Assembly: GCA_000405805.1 (NCBI GenBank)
Contig: ASPJ01000034.1
Location: 1-11,740 of the forward strand
Direction of reading: 5' to 3'
Length of the DNA: 11,740 nucleotides
Source of the DNA: Fidelibacterota bacterium SCGC AAA003-L08
GTDB taxonomy: Bacteria > Fidelibacterota > Marinisomatia > SCGC-AAA003-L08 > D37C17
The notes under the pieces are model-generated. The model ran no database searches. It saw nothing but the letters and a program-made list of their open reading frames with translations, and was not told the origin of the DNA. Of the stretch, positions 1-8,010 are shown piece by piece. Made by a program: the position numbers and the translations under genes. The stretch's first letter is position 1. Each line of letters opens with the position of its first letter.

Positions 1-1119
1 CCCACAGAAATATTAGCAGAACAACACTACATTAGTTTTTTAGAATACTGCGATAAAGTGAATATAAATTGTGAAATACTAATTGGTGCACATACAGTCA
101 AAGAGAAAAATGCTATAAAAGAAAATTTAGAAAATGGGACTATACAGCTAATTGTTGGAACACATGCTTTAATTCAGGATAATGTTGAATTTAATAATCT
201 GGGAATGATTATTATTGATGAACAGCATCGATTTGGGGTAGAACATAGAAAAATGTTAATTGAAAAAGGATATAACCCCGAAATATTAGCAATGACTGCT
301 ACTCCTATACCCAGAACACTCGCATTTGCAATTCATGGAGATATGGATATATCTATCATAGATGAGCTCCCAAAAAATAGATTGCCTATTATAACAAGAG
401 TTGTAGAACCTGAAAAATTAGATGAAGTATATTCATTTATGAAAAACCAAATGGATGATGGTAGGCAGTGTTTTATTGTATATCCATTAATAGAAGAATC
501 AGAAAAACTTGATTTGCAAGCTGCTGAAGTTGGATATAAAAAATTGAAATCAAAAATTTTAAAAGATTATAGCCTTGGATATATACATGGAAAAATGAAA
601 AAAGATGAACGTGATCAGCAGATGAAAAAAATGTTCAACAATGAAATTCAATGTTTAGTATCTACAACTGTGATTGAAGTTGGTGTAAATATTCCTAATA
701 CAACTATTATGCTAATAGAAAATGCTGAAAGATTTGGCTTAACCCAGTTACATCAATTAAGGGGCCGAGTTGGTAGGGGAATTGAACAAAGTTACTGTAT
801 ATTAGTAAAACATAAATCAACAAGAGATGGCTCATTAAGACTTGATATTATGGAAAAAACAAATGATGGGTTTAAAATATCTGATGAAGATTTAAAATTA
901 CGAGGACCCGGAGAATTTTTTGGGACAAAACAACATGGTCACTTACGGTCAAAATTAGTAAATTATACAATCGATTCTAAAATTATAAAACATGCGAGAG
1001 ACTGTGCCTTTAATATTGTTAAATCTGATCCTGAACTAAATAAAAAAGATCATAAAGGTATTAAATCTCAATTTTTAAAAAACTATAAGACTATGTTAGA
1101 ATTCATAAATATTAATTAA
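1..1119 (+). CDS. recG: ATP-dependent DNA helicase RecG, C-terminal part (5' end outside window)
   Basis: RecG is a superfamily 2 DNA translocase that remodels stalled replication forks and branched recombination intermediates. The frame is open from base 1, beginning with the motif Ia stretch PTEILAEQHY, so the GTG at 58 is internal and not a start. Visible over 372 residues are: the DEQH box (residues 73-76, bases 217-228) followed by RFGVEHR; motif III MTATPIPRTLA (from residue 98); motif V STTVIEVGVNIP; motif VI QLRGRVGRG (252-260); and the RecG-typical tail LKLRGPGEFFGTKQHG. Family members are about 690-700 residues, so roughly the last half is present. The N-terminal wedge domain and Walker A motif lie upstream of the window. 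The stop is 4 bases before the next ATG, suggesting transcriptional coupling with the membrane glycosyltransferase. No frameshift or missing motif is seen in the visible part. The identification is very secure. Confidence 0.97.
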   Translation, partial: PTEILAEQHYISFLEYCDKVNINCEILIGAHTVKEKNAIKENLENGTIQLIVGTHALIQDNVEFNNLGMIIIDEQHRFGVEHRKMLIEKGYNPEILAMTATPIPRTLAFAIHGDMDISIIDELPKNRLPIITRVVEPEKLDEVYSFMKNQMDDGRQCFIVYPLIEESEKLDLQAAEVGYKKLKSKILKDYSLGYIHGKMKKDERDQQMKKMFNNEIQCLVSTTVIEVGVNIPNTTIMLIENAERFGLTQLHQLRGRVGRGIEQSYCILVKHKSTRDGSLRLDIMEKTNDGFKISDEDLKLRGPGEFFGTKQHGHLRSKLVNYTIDSKIIKHARDCAFNIVKSDPELNKKDHKGIKSQFLKNYKTMLEFININ

Positions 1120-1123
1120 TAGT

Positions 1124-4100
1124 ATGAAAAAACTAAATAATAACATAAATCAAATAATTGCTGGAATTACATTTCTAATTTCATTTATTATTTATTTAGT
1201 CACAATGGCTCCTACCACTTCATTCTGGGATTGTGGAGAATTTATTGCTACATCTGTAACTATGGGGGTACCTCATCCACCGGGAACTCCATTATATTTA
1301 TTATTAGGGAATATGTTTTCTCAAATACCATTATTCTTAGATATAGGTGCACGTGTAAATATTATATCAGTACTAGTAAGTGCATTTTCAGTGATGTTCG
1401 TTTATTTGATTTCAGTTCAACTTATTGAAGAGTGGAAGGGGAGAACAAAGTCAACTACTGATAAAATAATTAATTATGGAGCCGCATTTATTGGGGCTAT
1501 GACATTTGCTGTAACAGATTCACACTGGTTTAATGCAGTCGAAGCAGAAGTATATTCTCTATCAACATTTTTTACAGCTATTATAGTATGGCTAATATTA
1601 AAATGGAGTAAGGAGCATGATAAACCTAGTAATTATCGATATATACTTATAATCGCCTATATCCTTGGACTTGCTACTGCTGTACATTTACTAAATCTAT
1701 TGGCTCTACCTTTTATTGCATTAATTATATATTTCAAAAAATATGAATCCCATCCTTTAGCAATATTAGGTTCTTTTTTAGTCCTTATGTTAATGGTGCT
1801 TATTATTATGATAGATACAGTTTCATTACTATGGATATCTCCATTTATTTTTCTTGGTGCTATAGGTGTTTTTACAATTATAGATCAAAAATATACGGGA
1901 ATAACAATAGCAACAATATGTTCCCTTTTTATATTAATGGCTATATATATTGGTACTATAAAAGGTGTTCCTAATTTAATCGATCAATTATATAAAATCC
2001 CATATTTTGGGTTACAGTTTAATGGAATTAATTCTAGTGGCGAATGGTCCTGGATAACATATTTATGGGATGCTATTTCTAAGTTGTTGCTACCTTTATC
2101 ACTACTGCTGTTTTTGCTTGTAGGATCAGCACTATTAATTACAAAGAAAAAAACCTCCCAATTGTTAAAAATATCTATTGCATCTTTTTTAATGATCTAT
2201 ATTGGTTTTTCAACCTATTCAATAATTTTTATAAGAGCTTCTCAGGAACCACGAATAAATGAAAATAGCCCAAATACATTAAAAGAATTCATATCATATA
2301 TGAATAGAGACCAATATGGACAATGGTCTATTTTAGATAGAGGGTCTACAATCAAGCGTGATGAAAATCAATATTGGAATAGGTATACTCATAATAAGTT
2401 AGAAGAATATACCGATGAAAATTGTAACGATAAATGGGATTATAGTGAACCATATACTGATAGAAATAATAATGGCCGCTGGGATCCCGGACCTACTAAA
2501 AATGAAATAGCCAGTTTCGTATGGAACTACCAAATTAAAGAAATGTATCTTCGTTATTTTGCATGGCAATTTATTGGAAAAGAAAAATGGGAAGATAAAA
2601 GCTGGGAACTAAATACCTTGGCAGAGGATTACAAAGATTCTAATAGAAATGGAATATGGGATTCTAGTGAAGGATATACTGATTCAAATGGAAATGGAAT
2701 ATGGGATGATGGTGAAGAATTTATAGACTTAAATGATAATGGGAAATGGGATTCTAATGAAGGATACACTGATTCAAATGGAAATGGAATATGGGACGAT
2801 GGTGAAGAATTTATAGACTTAAATGATAATGGGAAATGGGATTCTAATGAAGGATACACTGATTCAAATGGAAATGGAATATGGGATAACAGCCAGCATA
2901 TAAAAACTTTGCAGGGTGTGGATATGTTCCGGTATTTCTTCCCATTAGCATTCATATTAGGTTTAATAGGAATTATTTATCATTTTTATTCAGATTACAG
3001 GCGTGCTTTAGCATTGTTATCATTATTTCTCGCTACAGGCCTCCTAATTATTATTTACTTAAATCAATATGATCCTCAGCCTAGGGAACGTGATTATTCA
3101 TATGTTGGAAGTTTCTTTGTTTTTTCAATTTGGATAAGTATTGGGCTTAGTGGATTATTAGAACAATTAAGTAATTTCCTTGTAAAAGAGAAAATCAAAG
3201 AGCAAATACAACAAACTATATATGGTGGAATAATTGGTTTTACATTTATAGCTATGCCTTTTGTTATGTTTATAAAAGATTTTGATGAGCATAACAGAAA
3301 AGGGAATTATGTAGCTTGGGATTATGCCTACAACTTATTGAATTCATGTGAGCCTCATGGAATTCTATTCACAAATGGAGATAATGATACTTTCCCCCTC
3401 TGGTATTTACAGGAAGTTGAAAATATTCGAACAGATATCCGTGTTGTTAATCTAAGTTTACTAAATACTCCATGGTACATAGACCAATTGAAAAATCAGG
3501 AACCAAAAATAACTTTAAGTTTAGATAAGTGGGTAACTAATAAAAATTGGATAATTAATCCCGCTGAAGAATATACAGACTCCAATAGTAATGGGAAATG
3601 GGATTCTAATGAAAGATACACTGATTCAAATGGAAATGAGAAATGGGATTCTGGATTCTATTTAGATGATGAGGCTGGATGCAAGGACCCTGATGCTCTC
3701 AATTATGACCCAGAAAAAAAATATTATTGTGATTATAGCATAGACTTTCCCAATAGTTTGAAATATGATATGGGTGAAGTTTTTACTGACTGTAATGAAA
3801 CTCAAGATATCTGCGAAGATGACCCGGGTTGGAATTCTGATACTATGGGTAATGAAGTTTGGGATTCAGGTGAAGAATATACTGATTTAAATAGAGATGG
3901 AAGATGGAATTATAATGAATCATATACTGATAGAAATAATAATGGCCAATGGGATGAGGCCGAAGATTTCTGTGATGACAATAACAATTGTGTTTGTGAT
4001 GCAAAACATGAAAAAATTGATTATCGATATGCTTGTTGTCAATATTTAGACCCTGTCACTGGTACTGCATTTGCCCTTGAGGAATGGAGTAATGCTCACT

Positions 4101-5269
4101 GGAAATATATAGAATCTCAATTGACTTCTATATTTAAAAATTATAGAGAATGTGATTTAAAACAGGCTCAAGAATACTCTCCAAAGGAACATGGGATACC
4201 AGTCCAATGGTCTCCTGCACCAATAAACTTGAATTTATATGATAAGGAAATTACCTTACAATTAAATCCTACTCTATCAAATTATTTAAAAGTACAAGAT
4301 ATTATGATTCTCCAAATATTAGAAAATATAGAGAAAGATAGACCAATCTACTTTGCAGTTACAGTAGCTCCTTCTAATAGATTAGGTCTTGATAATTATC
4401 TTGAAATGCAGGGACTTGTTTATCAAATTACAAATTCCAGAGGACCACAAATCAATTTTGATAAGATGAATTTTAACATTACTGAAGCAGATAAAAATAT
4501 CAAAATCAAAACTGTTGATGATTATAATGAATATATTGAGAATGATGAAAATAAAGGAATGTATAGATACACCAACTTAAATAATCCTGATGTATATTTC
4601 CCTAATCATATATTAAGATTAGTTGGGAATTATCGATCTGGATTCCTCCAGCTTGCAATAGATAAATTACAGGAAAATGCAAGGTTAGTAGAAACTATTA
4701 ATCGACAAAACTATGGCGAGATTGAATTTCAAATTAAAAAAAATAATGAGCATGTTGTGACTGTATTAGATCAAATGAATTTATATTTCCCTGATGATAT
4801 CATAGATATTGATATACCTCTAAATATTCAAATTGCATCTTTTTATGCAATGGCAAATGATATAGAGAAAGCAACAATTACAGCCAATAATATAAGAGAT
4901 AATAATATTCTAGATATCCAAAACATAAATATGTTATTCCAAATATATACTGATTATCTTGATGACTATTCTAATGGTATAGAACTATTAATTGATTTTC
5001 AAGAAATGAATCCAACTATAGAAGCTAAATCACTTTTAAGGGAGGGACTAAACAAGGTAACTGTTCTGCCAAATGGTATTGAAATATTAAATATATTTAA
5101 AACTAAATACCCAGATATAGCAGAGTTTAGATATAATTTAGCAATAGCATATGCTAAAAGGGATAACATTGAGGATGCAATTAATGAACTTAAAACTTGG
5201 CTACAACATAATCCTAAAGATCCTGTAGCAACACAATTTATCGAAGATCTTAAAAATCTTCAGAAATAA
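1124..5269 (+). CDS. DUF2723 / TMEM260-like membrane O-mannosyltransferase-type protein with inserted EF-hand-like repeats and a C-terminal TPR-like tail
   Basis: This is a 1381-residue multi-pass membrane protein. Residues 10-60 hold the DUF2723 signature: a first membrane helix, then TMAPTTSFWDCGEF and GVPHPPGTPLY. About ten helices fill residues 10-371 and four more lie at about 602-717. Family landmarks follow: RASQEPRIN (371-379), YMNRDQYGQW (392-401), QPRERDYSYVG (652-662) and TNGDNDTFPLWY (750-761). Known relatives are PMT-like glycosyltransferases (eukaryotic TMEM260 is an O-mannosyltransferase), so a lipid-linked sugar donor and extracytoplasmic protein acceptors are inferred; the D36-C-G-E39 loop is a candidate catalytic site. 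Residues 431-457, 505-591 and 819-962 carry EF-hand-like loops with a 15-residue period. This explains the length, since relatives are nearer 1000 residues by my recollection. Residues about 1325-1378 look TPR-like. The start lies 4 bases after recG, without a Shine-Dalgarno site. Confidence 0.88.
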   Translation: MKKLNNNINQIIAGITFLISFIIYLVTMAPTTSFWDCGEFIATSVTMGVPHPPGTPLYLLLGNMFSQIPLFLDIGARVNIISVLVSAFSVMFVYLISVQLIEEWKGRTKSTTDKIINYGAAFIGAMTFAVTDSHWFNAVEAEVYSLSTFFTAIIVWLILKWSKEHDKPSNYRYILIIAYILGLATAVHLLNLLALPFIALIIYFKKYESHPLAILGSFLVLMLMVLIIMIDTVSLLWISPFIFLGAIGVFTIIDQKYTGITIATICSLFILMAIYIGTIKGVPNLIDQLYKIPYFGLQFNGINSSGEWSWITYLWDAISKLLLPLSLLLFLLVGSALLITKKKTSQLLKISIASFLMIYIGFSTYSIIFIRASQEPRINENSPNTLKEFISYMNRDQYGQWSILDRGSTIKRDENQYWNRYTHNKLEEYTDENCNDKWDYSEPYTDRNNNGRWDPGPTKNEIASFVWNYQIKEMYLRYFAWQFIGKEKWEDKSWELNTLAEDYKDSNRNGIWDSSEGYTDSNGNGIWDDGEEFIDLNDNGKWDSNEGYTDSNGNGIWDDGEEFIDLNDNGKWDSNEGYTDSNGNGIWDNSQHIKTLQGVDMFRYFFPLAFILGLIGIIYHFYSDYRRALALLSLFLATGLLIIIYLNQYDPQPRERDYSYVGSFFVFSIWISIGLSGLLEQLSNFLVKEKIKEQIQQTIYGGIIGFTFIAMPFVMFIKDFDEHNRKGNYVAWDYAYNLLNSCEPHGILFTNGDNDTFPLWYLQEVENIRTDIRVVNLSLLNTPWYIDQLKNQEPKITLSLDKWVTNKNWIINPAEEYTDSNSNGKWDSNERYTDSNGNEKWDSGFYLDDEAGCKDPDALNYDPEKKYYCDYSIDFPNSLKYDMGEVFTDCNETQDICEDDPGWNSDTMGNEVWDSGEEYTDLNRDGRWNYNESYTDRNNNGQWDEAEDFCDDNNNCVCDAKHEKIDYRYACCQYLDPVTGTAFALEEWSNAHWKYIESQLTSIFKNYRECDLKQAQEYSPKEHGIPVQWSPAPINLNLYDKEITLQLNPTLSNYLKVQDIMILQILENIEKDRPIYFAVTVAPSNRLGLDNYLEMQGLVYQITNSRGPQINFDKMNFNITEADKNIKIKTVDDYNEYIENDENKGMYRYTNLNNPDVYFPNHILRLVGNYRSGFLQLAIDKLQENARLVETINRQNYGEIEFQIKKNNEHVVTVLDQMNLYFPDDIIDIDIPLNIQIASFYAMANDIEKATITANNIRDNNILDIQNINMLFQIYTDYLDDYSNGIELLIDFQEMNPTIEAKSLLREGLNKVTVLPNGIEILNIFKTKYPDIAEFRYNLAIAYAKRDNIEDAINELKTWLQHNPKDPVATQFIEDLKNLQK
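2414..2494 (+). repeat. EF-hand-like loop cluster 1 within the membrane glycosyltransferase (2 loops)
   Basis: The segment encodes DENCNDKWDYSE (residues 431-442) and DRNNNGRWDPGP (446-457), spaced 15 residues apart. Acidic or amide side chains sit at loop positions 1, 3, 5 and 9, as in EF-hand/dockerin calcium loops. The second loop lacks the position-12 Glu. The cluster interrupts the family sequence between the NRDQYG motif and the MYLRYFAWQF motif, probably in an extracytoplasmic loop. Confidence 0.75.
2451..2477 (+). repeat. Dispersed 27-bp perfect repeat, partner at 3921-3947
   Basis: The 27 bases at 2451-2477 recur exactly at 3921-3947, both encoding YTDRNNNG in loops of clusters 1 and 3. 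Identity extends through third-codon positions, so this is DNA-level relatedness and not only protein-level constraint. Confidence 0.9.
2672..2887 (+). repeat. 90-bp tandem repeat, 2.4 copies
   Basis: Copy 1 is 2672-2761, copy 2 is 2762-2851, and a partial third copy covers 2852-2887. Copies 1 and 2 differ at only two bases (2677 T against 2767 C; 2707 T against 2797 C). Both are silent third-position changes (Tyr and Asp). Each copy encodes a 30-residue unit that is itself two diverged 15-residue calcium-loop modules. The high identity indicates recent duplication or homogenisation. Confidence 0.95.
2831..2876 (+). repeat. Dispersed 46-bp repeat, partner at 3593-3638
   Basis: Bases 2831-2876 and 3593-3638 align without gaps with one mismatch (2852 G against 3614 A). 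The matching sequence is also in the tandem copy at 2741-2786. It links calcium-loop cluster 2 with cluster 3 at DNA level, although the two lie in different loops of the protein about 240 residues apart. Confidence 0.9.
3578..4009 (+). repeat. EF-hand-like loop cluster 3 with an embedded Cys motif (about 6 loops, some degenerate)
   Basis: Loops start at residues 819 and 834, then at 906, 921, 936 and 951, again with 15-residue spacing. Good matches are DSNSNGKWDSNE, DLNRDGRWNYNE and DRNNNGQWDEAE. Those at 834, 906 and 951 are degenerate. Between the two groups lies a Cys-containing segment, GCKDPDALNYDP with a following Cys (3677-3739). Further Cys at 890, 897, 950, 956 and 958 could form disulfides, which fits an extracytoplasmic location. 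Confidence 0.75.
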
Positions 5270-5277
5270 TAATTAGT

Positions 5278-6303
5278 ATGTCTACAATATCTATAATTAT
5301 TCCACACTACAATGGTTATGATATATTAAATAACTGCTTGAGGTCTTTATATAAATCAAAATTATATAATGCTGAAATTATTATTGTAAATAATAATTCA
5401 ACTGATAATAGTATAGATAAAAACCAATCAGAATTTCCTGAAATAATAATATTAAACTTAGATCATAATAAAGGATATGCAGGTGGCTGTAATTATGGAG
5501 CTACCCATGCAAATGGAGAGTTTTTAGTTTTTTTAAATAACGATACAGAAGTATCTGTCGATTGGCTTACAGAACTAATGAAAACAATTAATAATGATAC
5601 TAATATTTCATCTGTACAACCAAAAATATTAAACAAGAAAAATGAAACTGAATTTGATTATGCAGGGGCAAGTGGTGGATTTATTGATAAATATTGTTAT
5701 CCATTTGCTAGAGGGCGGATTTTTAATACCATAGAAAAGGATCTGGGGCAGTACAATGATTCGATAAAAGTATTCTGGGCAAGTGGAACTGGATTTATAA
5801 CTAGAAAATCCCTCTTTAAAGATATTGGAGGATTTGATGAGCAACTATTTGCTCATATGGAAGAAATTGACTACCATTGGAAATGCCAGCTGAAGGGTTA
5901 TTCCGTATATATAAATCCTACATCAACTATTTATCATTTAGGTGGTGAAACATTATCATATAACTCTCCCTATAAAACATATTTAAATCACCGTAATAGT
6001 TTATTATTATTATTATCTAATTATAATATGTCTAATAGTATAAAGTTTTTATTCCCTCGATTGTTTATGGAATTAACATCAACTGTAAAAGATTTATTAA
6101 GCTTAAGATTCTTACATTCATTGGCTCAATTAAGAGCTATTGGCTGGATTATTATACATCCCCAAATTATTTCAAACAGAAGAGCTGTTATAAAGAAAAT
6201 TCGTAAAATATCTGATGAAGAGTTATTAGGAAATACTATATTTTCAAAATCCATTGTTTATCAATATTTTATTAATAATAAAAAAGAATATTCAAGCTTA
6301 TAA
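5278..6303 (+). CDS. Family 2 glycosyltransferase (rhamnosyltransferase-like)
   Basis: This 341-residue GT-A fold enzyme is expected to transfer a sugar from a nucleotide-sugar donor to a cell-surface glycan or lipid-linked acceptor on the cytoplasmic face. The N-terminus reads SIIIPHYNGYDILNNCLRSL. The nucleotide-binding region includes NNNSTDNS (38-45) and NKGYAGGCNYG (64-74). FLNNDTEV (85-92) supplies the metal-binding acidic residue. FWASGTGFITRKSLF (166-180) and GGFDEQLFAHMEEIDYHWK (184-202) give the acceptor-side acidic motif typical of the WcaE/rhamnosyltransferase-like subgroup, and HLGGETL follows. No transmembrane helix is obvious. The specific sugar cannot be told from sequence. 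It starts 8 bases after the DUF2723 gene, so the two probably share a transcript. It may help build the lipid-linked sugar used there, but that is only inference from proximity. Confidence 0.92.
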   Translation: MSTISIIIPHYNGYDILNNCLRSLYKSKLYNAEIIIVNNNSTDNSIDKNQSEFPEIIILNLDHNKGYAGGCNYGATHANGEFLVFLNNDTEVSVDWLTELMKTINNDTNISSVQPKILNKKNETEFDYAGASGGFIDKYCYPFARGRIFNTIEKDLGQYNDSIKVFWASGTGFITRKSLFKDIGGFDEQLFAHMEEIDYHWKCQLKGYSVYINPTSTIYHLGGETLSYNSPYKTYLNHRNSLLLLLSNYNMSNSIKFLFPRLFMELTSTVKDLLSLRFLHSLAQLRAIGWIIIHPQIISNRRAVIKKIRKISDEELLGNTIFSKSIVYQYFINNKKEYSSL

Positions 6304-6353
6304 AAATTGTGAAAAGAGTATTTTTTATATTAAGGTGGTGATTTTAATATTGA

Positions 6354-7289
6354 TTAGTTATCACTTCTTATAATTGCGAATATAATAACTAAACCGCCCA
6401 ACCAACCTATTAAACCTAATGGTACATATTGTGTTTCTGGGAAGATTAACCAATATAGAAATGAAAACAATGCTGCAAATAAAGGTTCTAAACTAAAAAA
6501 AATTGCTGTCTGACTTGGAGTGACTATTTTTTGAGCCCATACCATTATCATTATTGCTATAGTTGTTGCAATAATTCCATTTATTAATACTGCATTAATA
6601 ACCGTATTAGACCAAATCACAGGATGATTAAATTCAAATATAAAACTACATAAAAATGATAATATAGATGCCACCCCAATCTGAACTAAAAAAAATCTAA
6701 ATATATTAATATTTTTCTTTACATAATTATCTTGAGCAATAATATGACATGCAAAAAATATCGCACATCCAAATGTTAAAATATCACCTTTAATAAATCC
6801 TGATTCAAGTGGATTCAATAACATTGATAATCCTACTAAGGCTAAAAATACAGAAAACCATATCCTCCCCGATATTTTTTGTCTTCCTGTTATCACTAAA
6901 AATAATGGGACCAACACTACACTAACACTCGTTATAAATGCTGAATGAGTAGGGGTGGAAGATCCTGATGATATACTCCCAAATAAACCAAAATTTTGAA
7001 AGGAATAGCCTAAAAACAGCAATGTTCCACATACTAAAGCTCCAATAAATTCTAACTTAGTTATATTGGATATTTCAGACTTATTATATCTATTAACCAT
7101 AAAAATTATTAGATATGTAGATAAAAATGCAATTAAGAATCTATGGGCATTAAGAGTAAATGGAGGCATTTGATCAAGAGCCTTATCTGTAATAACAAAA
7201 GTAGCTCCCCAAGCCAATGTAGTAAATATTAACCCAATTTTTGCAAGATATACTTTAAAATTGGGGTTATTTTTAATATTATCTAGCAT
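6354..7289 (-). CDS. EamA-family (drug/metabolite transporter superfamily) permease
   Basis: The product is a 311-residue, roughly ten-helix inner-membrane protein made of two EamA repeats. The first begins at IGLIFTTLAWGATFVITDKAL (residues 18-38), and the second runs from about GDILTFGCAIFFACHIIAQ. The family-typical PSQTAIFFSLEPLFAALFS lies at 258-276. Members export or import small metabolites; the substrate is not predictable here. The start was set at the ATG whose first base is 7289, which leaves one base after the menG stop. A longer version from 7328 would overlap menG by 38 bases and add 13 residues of poor character. The arrangement implies translational coupling with menG. It converges on the glycosyltransferase gene across 50 bases with no clear hairpin terminator. 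Confidence 0.88.
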   Translation of the reverse strand: MLDNIKNNPNFKVYLAKIGLIFTTLAWGATFVITDKALDQMPPFTLNAHRFLIAFLSTYLIIFMVNRYNKSEISNITKLEFIGALVCGTLLFLGYSFQNFGLFGSISSGSSTPTHSAFITSVSVVLVPLFLVITGRQKISGRIWFSVFLALVGLSMLLNPLESGFIKGDILTFGCAIFFACHIIAQDNYVKKNINIFRFFLVQIGVASILSFLCSFIFEFNHPVIWSNTVINAVLINGIIATTIAIMIMVWAQKIVTPSQTAIFFSLEPLFAALFSFLYWLIFPETQYVPLGLIGWLGGLVIIFAIIRSDN

Positions 7290-7290
7290 A

Positions 7291-8010
7291 TTAATTCTTA
7301 ATACCCTTGTAAATTGTTGCAACTCCAAATGTTAAGGGTTGAATTTTAATATCTATAAAATTATTGCTATCTAAAAAATTACTAATCTTTGACTGATCTG
7401 GAAAATATTTCACTGATTCTGGTAAATATCTATATGCATCTGCCCGAGAGATTAAAGATGCAACTCGAGGTAGAATCTTATTAAAGTAAAATTGAAAAAT
7501 CTTGTTAAAAAATTTTGATTTAGATTTAGAAAATTCTAGAATAGATAATTTTCCCCCAGGTTTTAATACTCTGTGGAATTCTTTCAGTGCAATATTATAA
7601 TCACCTAAATTCCTAAATCCAAAAGAAATACATATATGGTCATACAGGTTATCTTCCATGGGTAATTTTTCTGCATCTCCATGTATGAATGCAATATTCC
7701 TCTGTTTATTCTTGATTTTCTCAAGTTTCATATTAGCTATATTTAGCATTTTTTTGGAAATATCTAATCCAGTAGATTCTACATTATATTTTTTGTTTAT
7801 TGCAAAAATAACATCACCCGTACCAGTTGCTACATCCAATATTGATTGATCATTTATAATATTCATTGATTGAATTAATTTATTTCTCCAGTATTTATCA
7901 ATTCCAAAACTCAACACCCTATTTAGAATATCATAATGAGGAGATATATCATCAAACATCTTTTCAACAAACTTTTTCTTATCTTTTCCGGTATGTATAA
8001 ATTCAGGCAT
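7291..8010 (-). CDS. menG: Demethylmenaquinone methyltransferase (UbiE/MenG family)
   Basis: This 239-residue class I S-adenosylmethionine methyltransferase carries out the last step of menaquinone synthesis, C-methylation of demethylmenaquinone. The N-terminal family signature is VEKMFDDISPHYDILNRVLSFGIDKYWR (15-42). The SAM-binding motif I is LDVATGTGDVIF (58-69), followed by GLDISKKML and HGDAEKLPMED (110-120). The UbiE-specific stretch ISFGFRNLGDY (128-138), then HRVLKPGGKLSILEFSKS and YRYLPESVKYFPD, completes the pattern. Length is normal for the family. The upstream region has no Shine-Dalgarno sequence. The neighbours menF and menD, transcribed away from it, point to menaquinone rather than ubiquinone as the substrate family. 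It is the first gene of a two-gene unit with the EamA permease. Confidence 0.95.
   Translation of the reverse strand: MPEFIHTGKDKKKFVEKMFDDISPHYDILNRVLSFGIDKYWRNKLIQSMNIINDQSILDVATGTGDVIFAINKKYNVESTGLDISKKMLNIANMKLEKIKNKQRNIAFIHGDAEKLPMEDNLYDHICISFGFRNLGDYNIALKEFHRVLKPGGKLSILEFSKSKSKFFNKIFQFYFNKILPRVASLISRADAYRYLPESVKYFPDQSKISNFLDSNNFIDIKIQPLTFGVATIYKGIKN

Larger units (their letters stand above)
2636..2896 (+). repeat. EF-hand-like loop cluster 2 (6 loops, 45-bp period)
   Basis: Six loops start at residues 505, 520, 535, 550, 565 and 580, at exact 15-residue spacing. They alternate between DSNGNGIWDDGE and DLNDNGKWDSNE types. Loops 1-5 keep all liganding positions (D1, N3, N5, G6, D9, E12) and the sixth ends in Gln. 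The cluster is followed directly by a membrane helix at about residue 602. Confidence 0.85.

Noticed and set aside
58..60. GTG as start of recG
   Set aside because: The frame is open to base 1 and encodes RecG motif Ia upstream of this codon.
2636..2896. Regularly spaced repeats resembling a CRISPR-like array
   Set aside because: The repeats are in frame, have no unique spacers, differ by silent changes and encode calcium-loop modules.
2629..2955. Minus-strand open frame with a repetitive Pro/Ser/Phe-rich product
   Set aside because: It is the antisense shadow of the 45/90-bp coding repeats. It stays open only because the repeat lacks stops in that frame, and the plus-strand frame has clear family motifs.
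6332..6342. Near-perfect Shine-Dalgarno-like sequence AAGGTGGTGAT on the plus strand
   Set aside because: The only nearby start-like codon (TTG at 6350) opens a 7-codon frame. It lies between two convergent genes in a genome segment with no other Shine-Dalgarno use, so it is probably chance.
6338..6364. Possible terminator hairpin GTGAT/ATCAC between the convergent GT2 and EamA genes
   Set aside because: The stem is five base pairs with a loop of about 17 bases and no proper T tract; too weak to call.
7287..7328. Longer N-terminus for the EamA permease starting at 7328
   Set aside because: It would overlap menG by 38 bases and add charged, non-family residues. The ATG at 7289 fits tight operon spacing and the usual start before the first helix.
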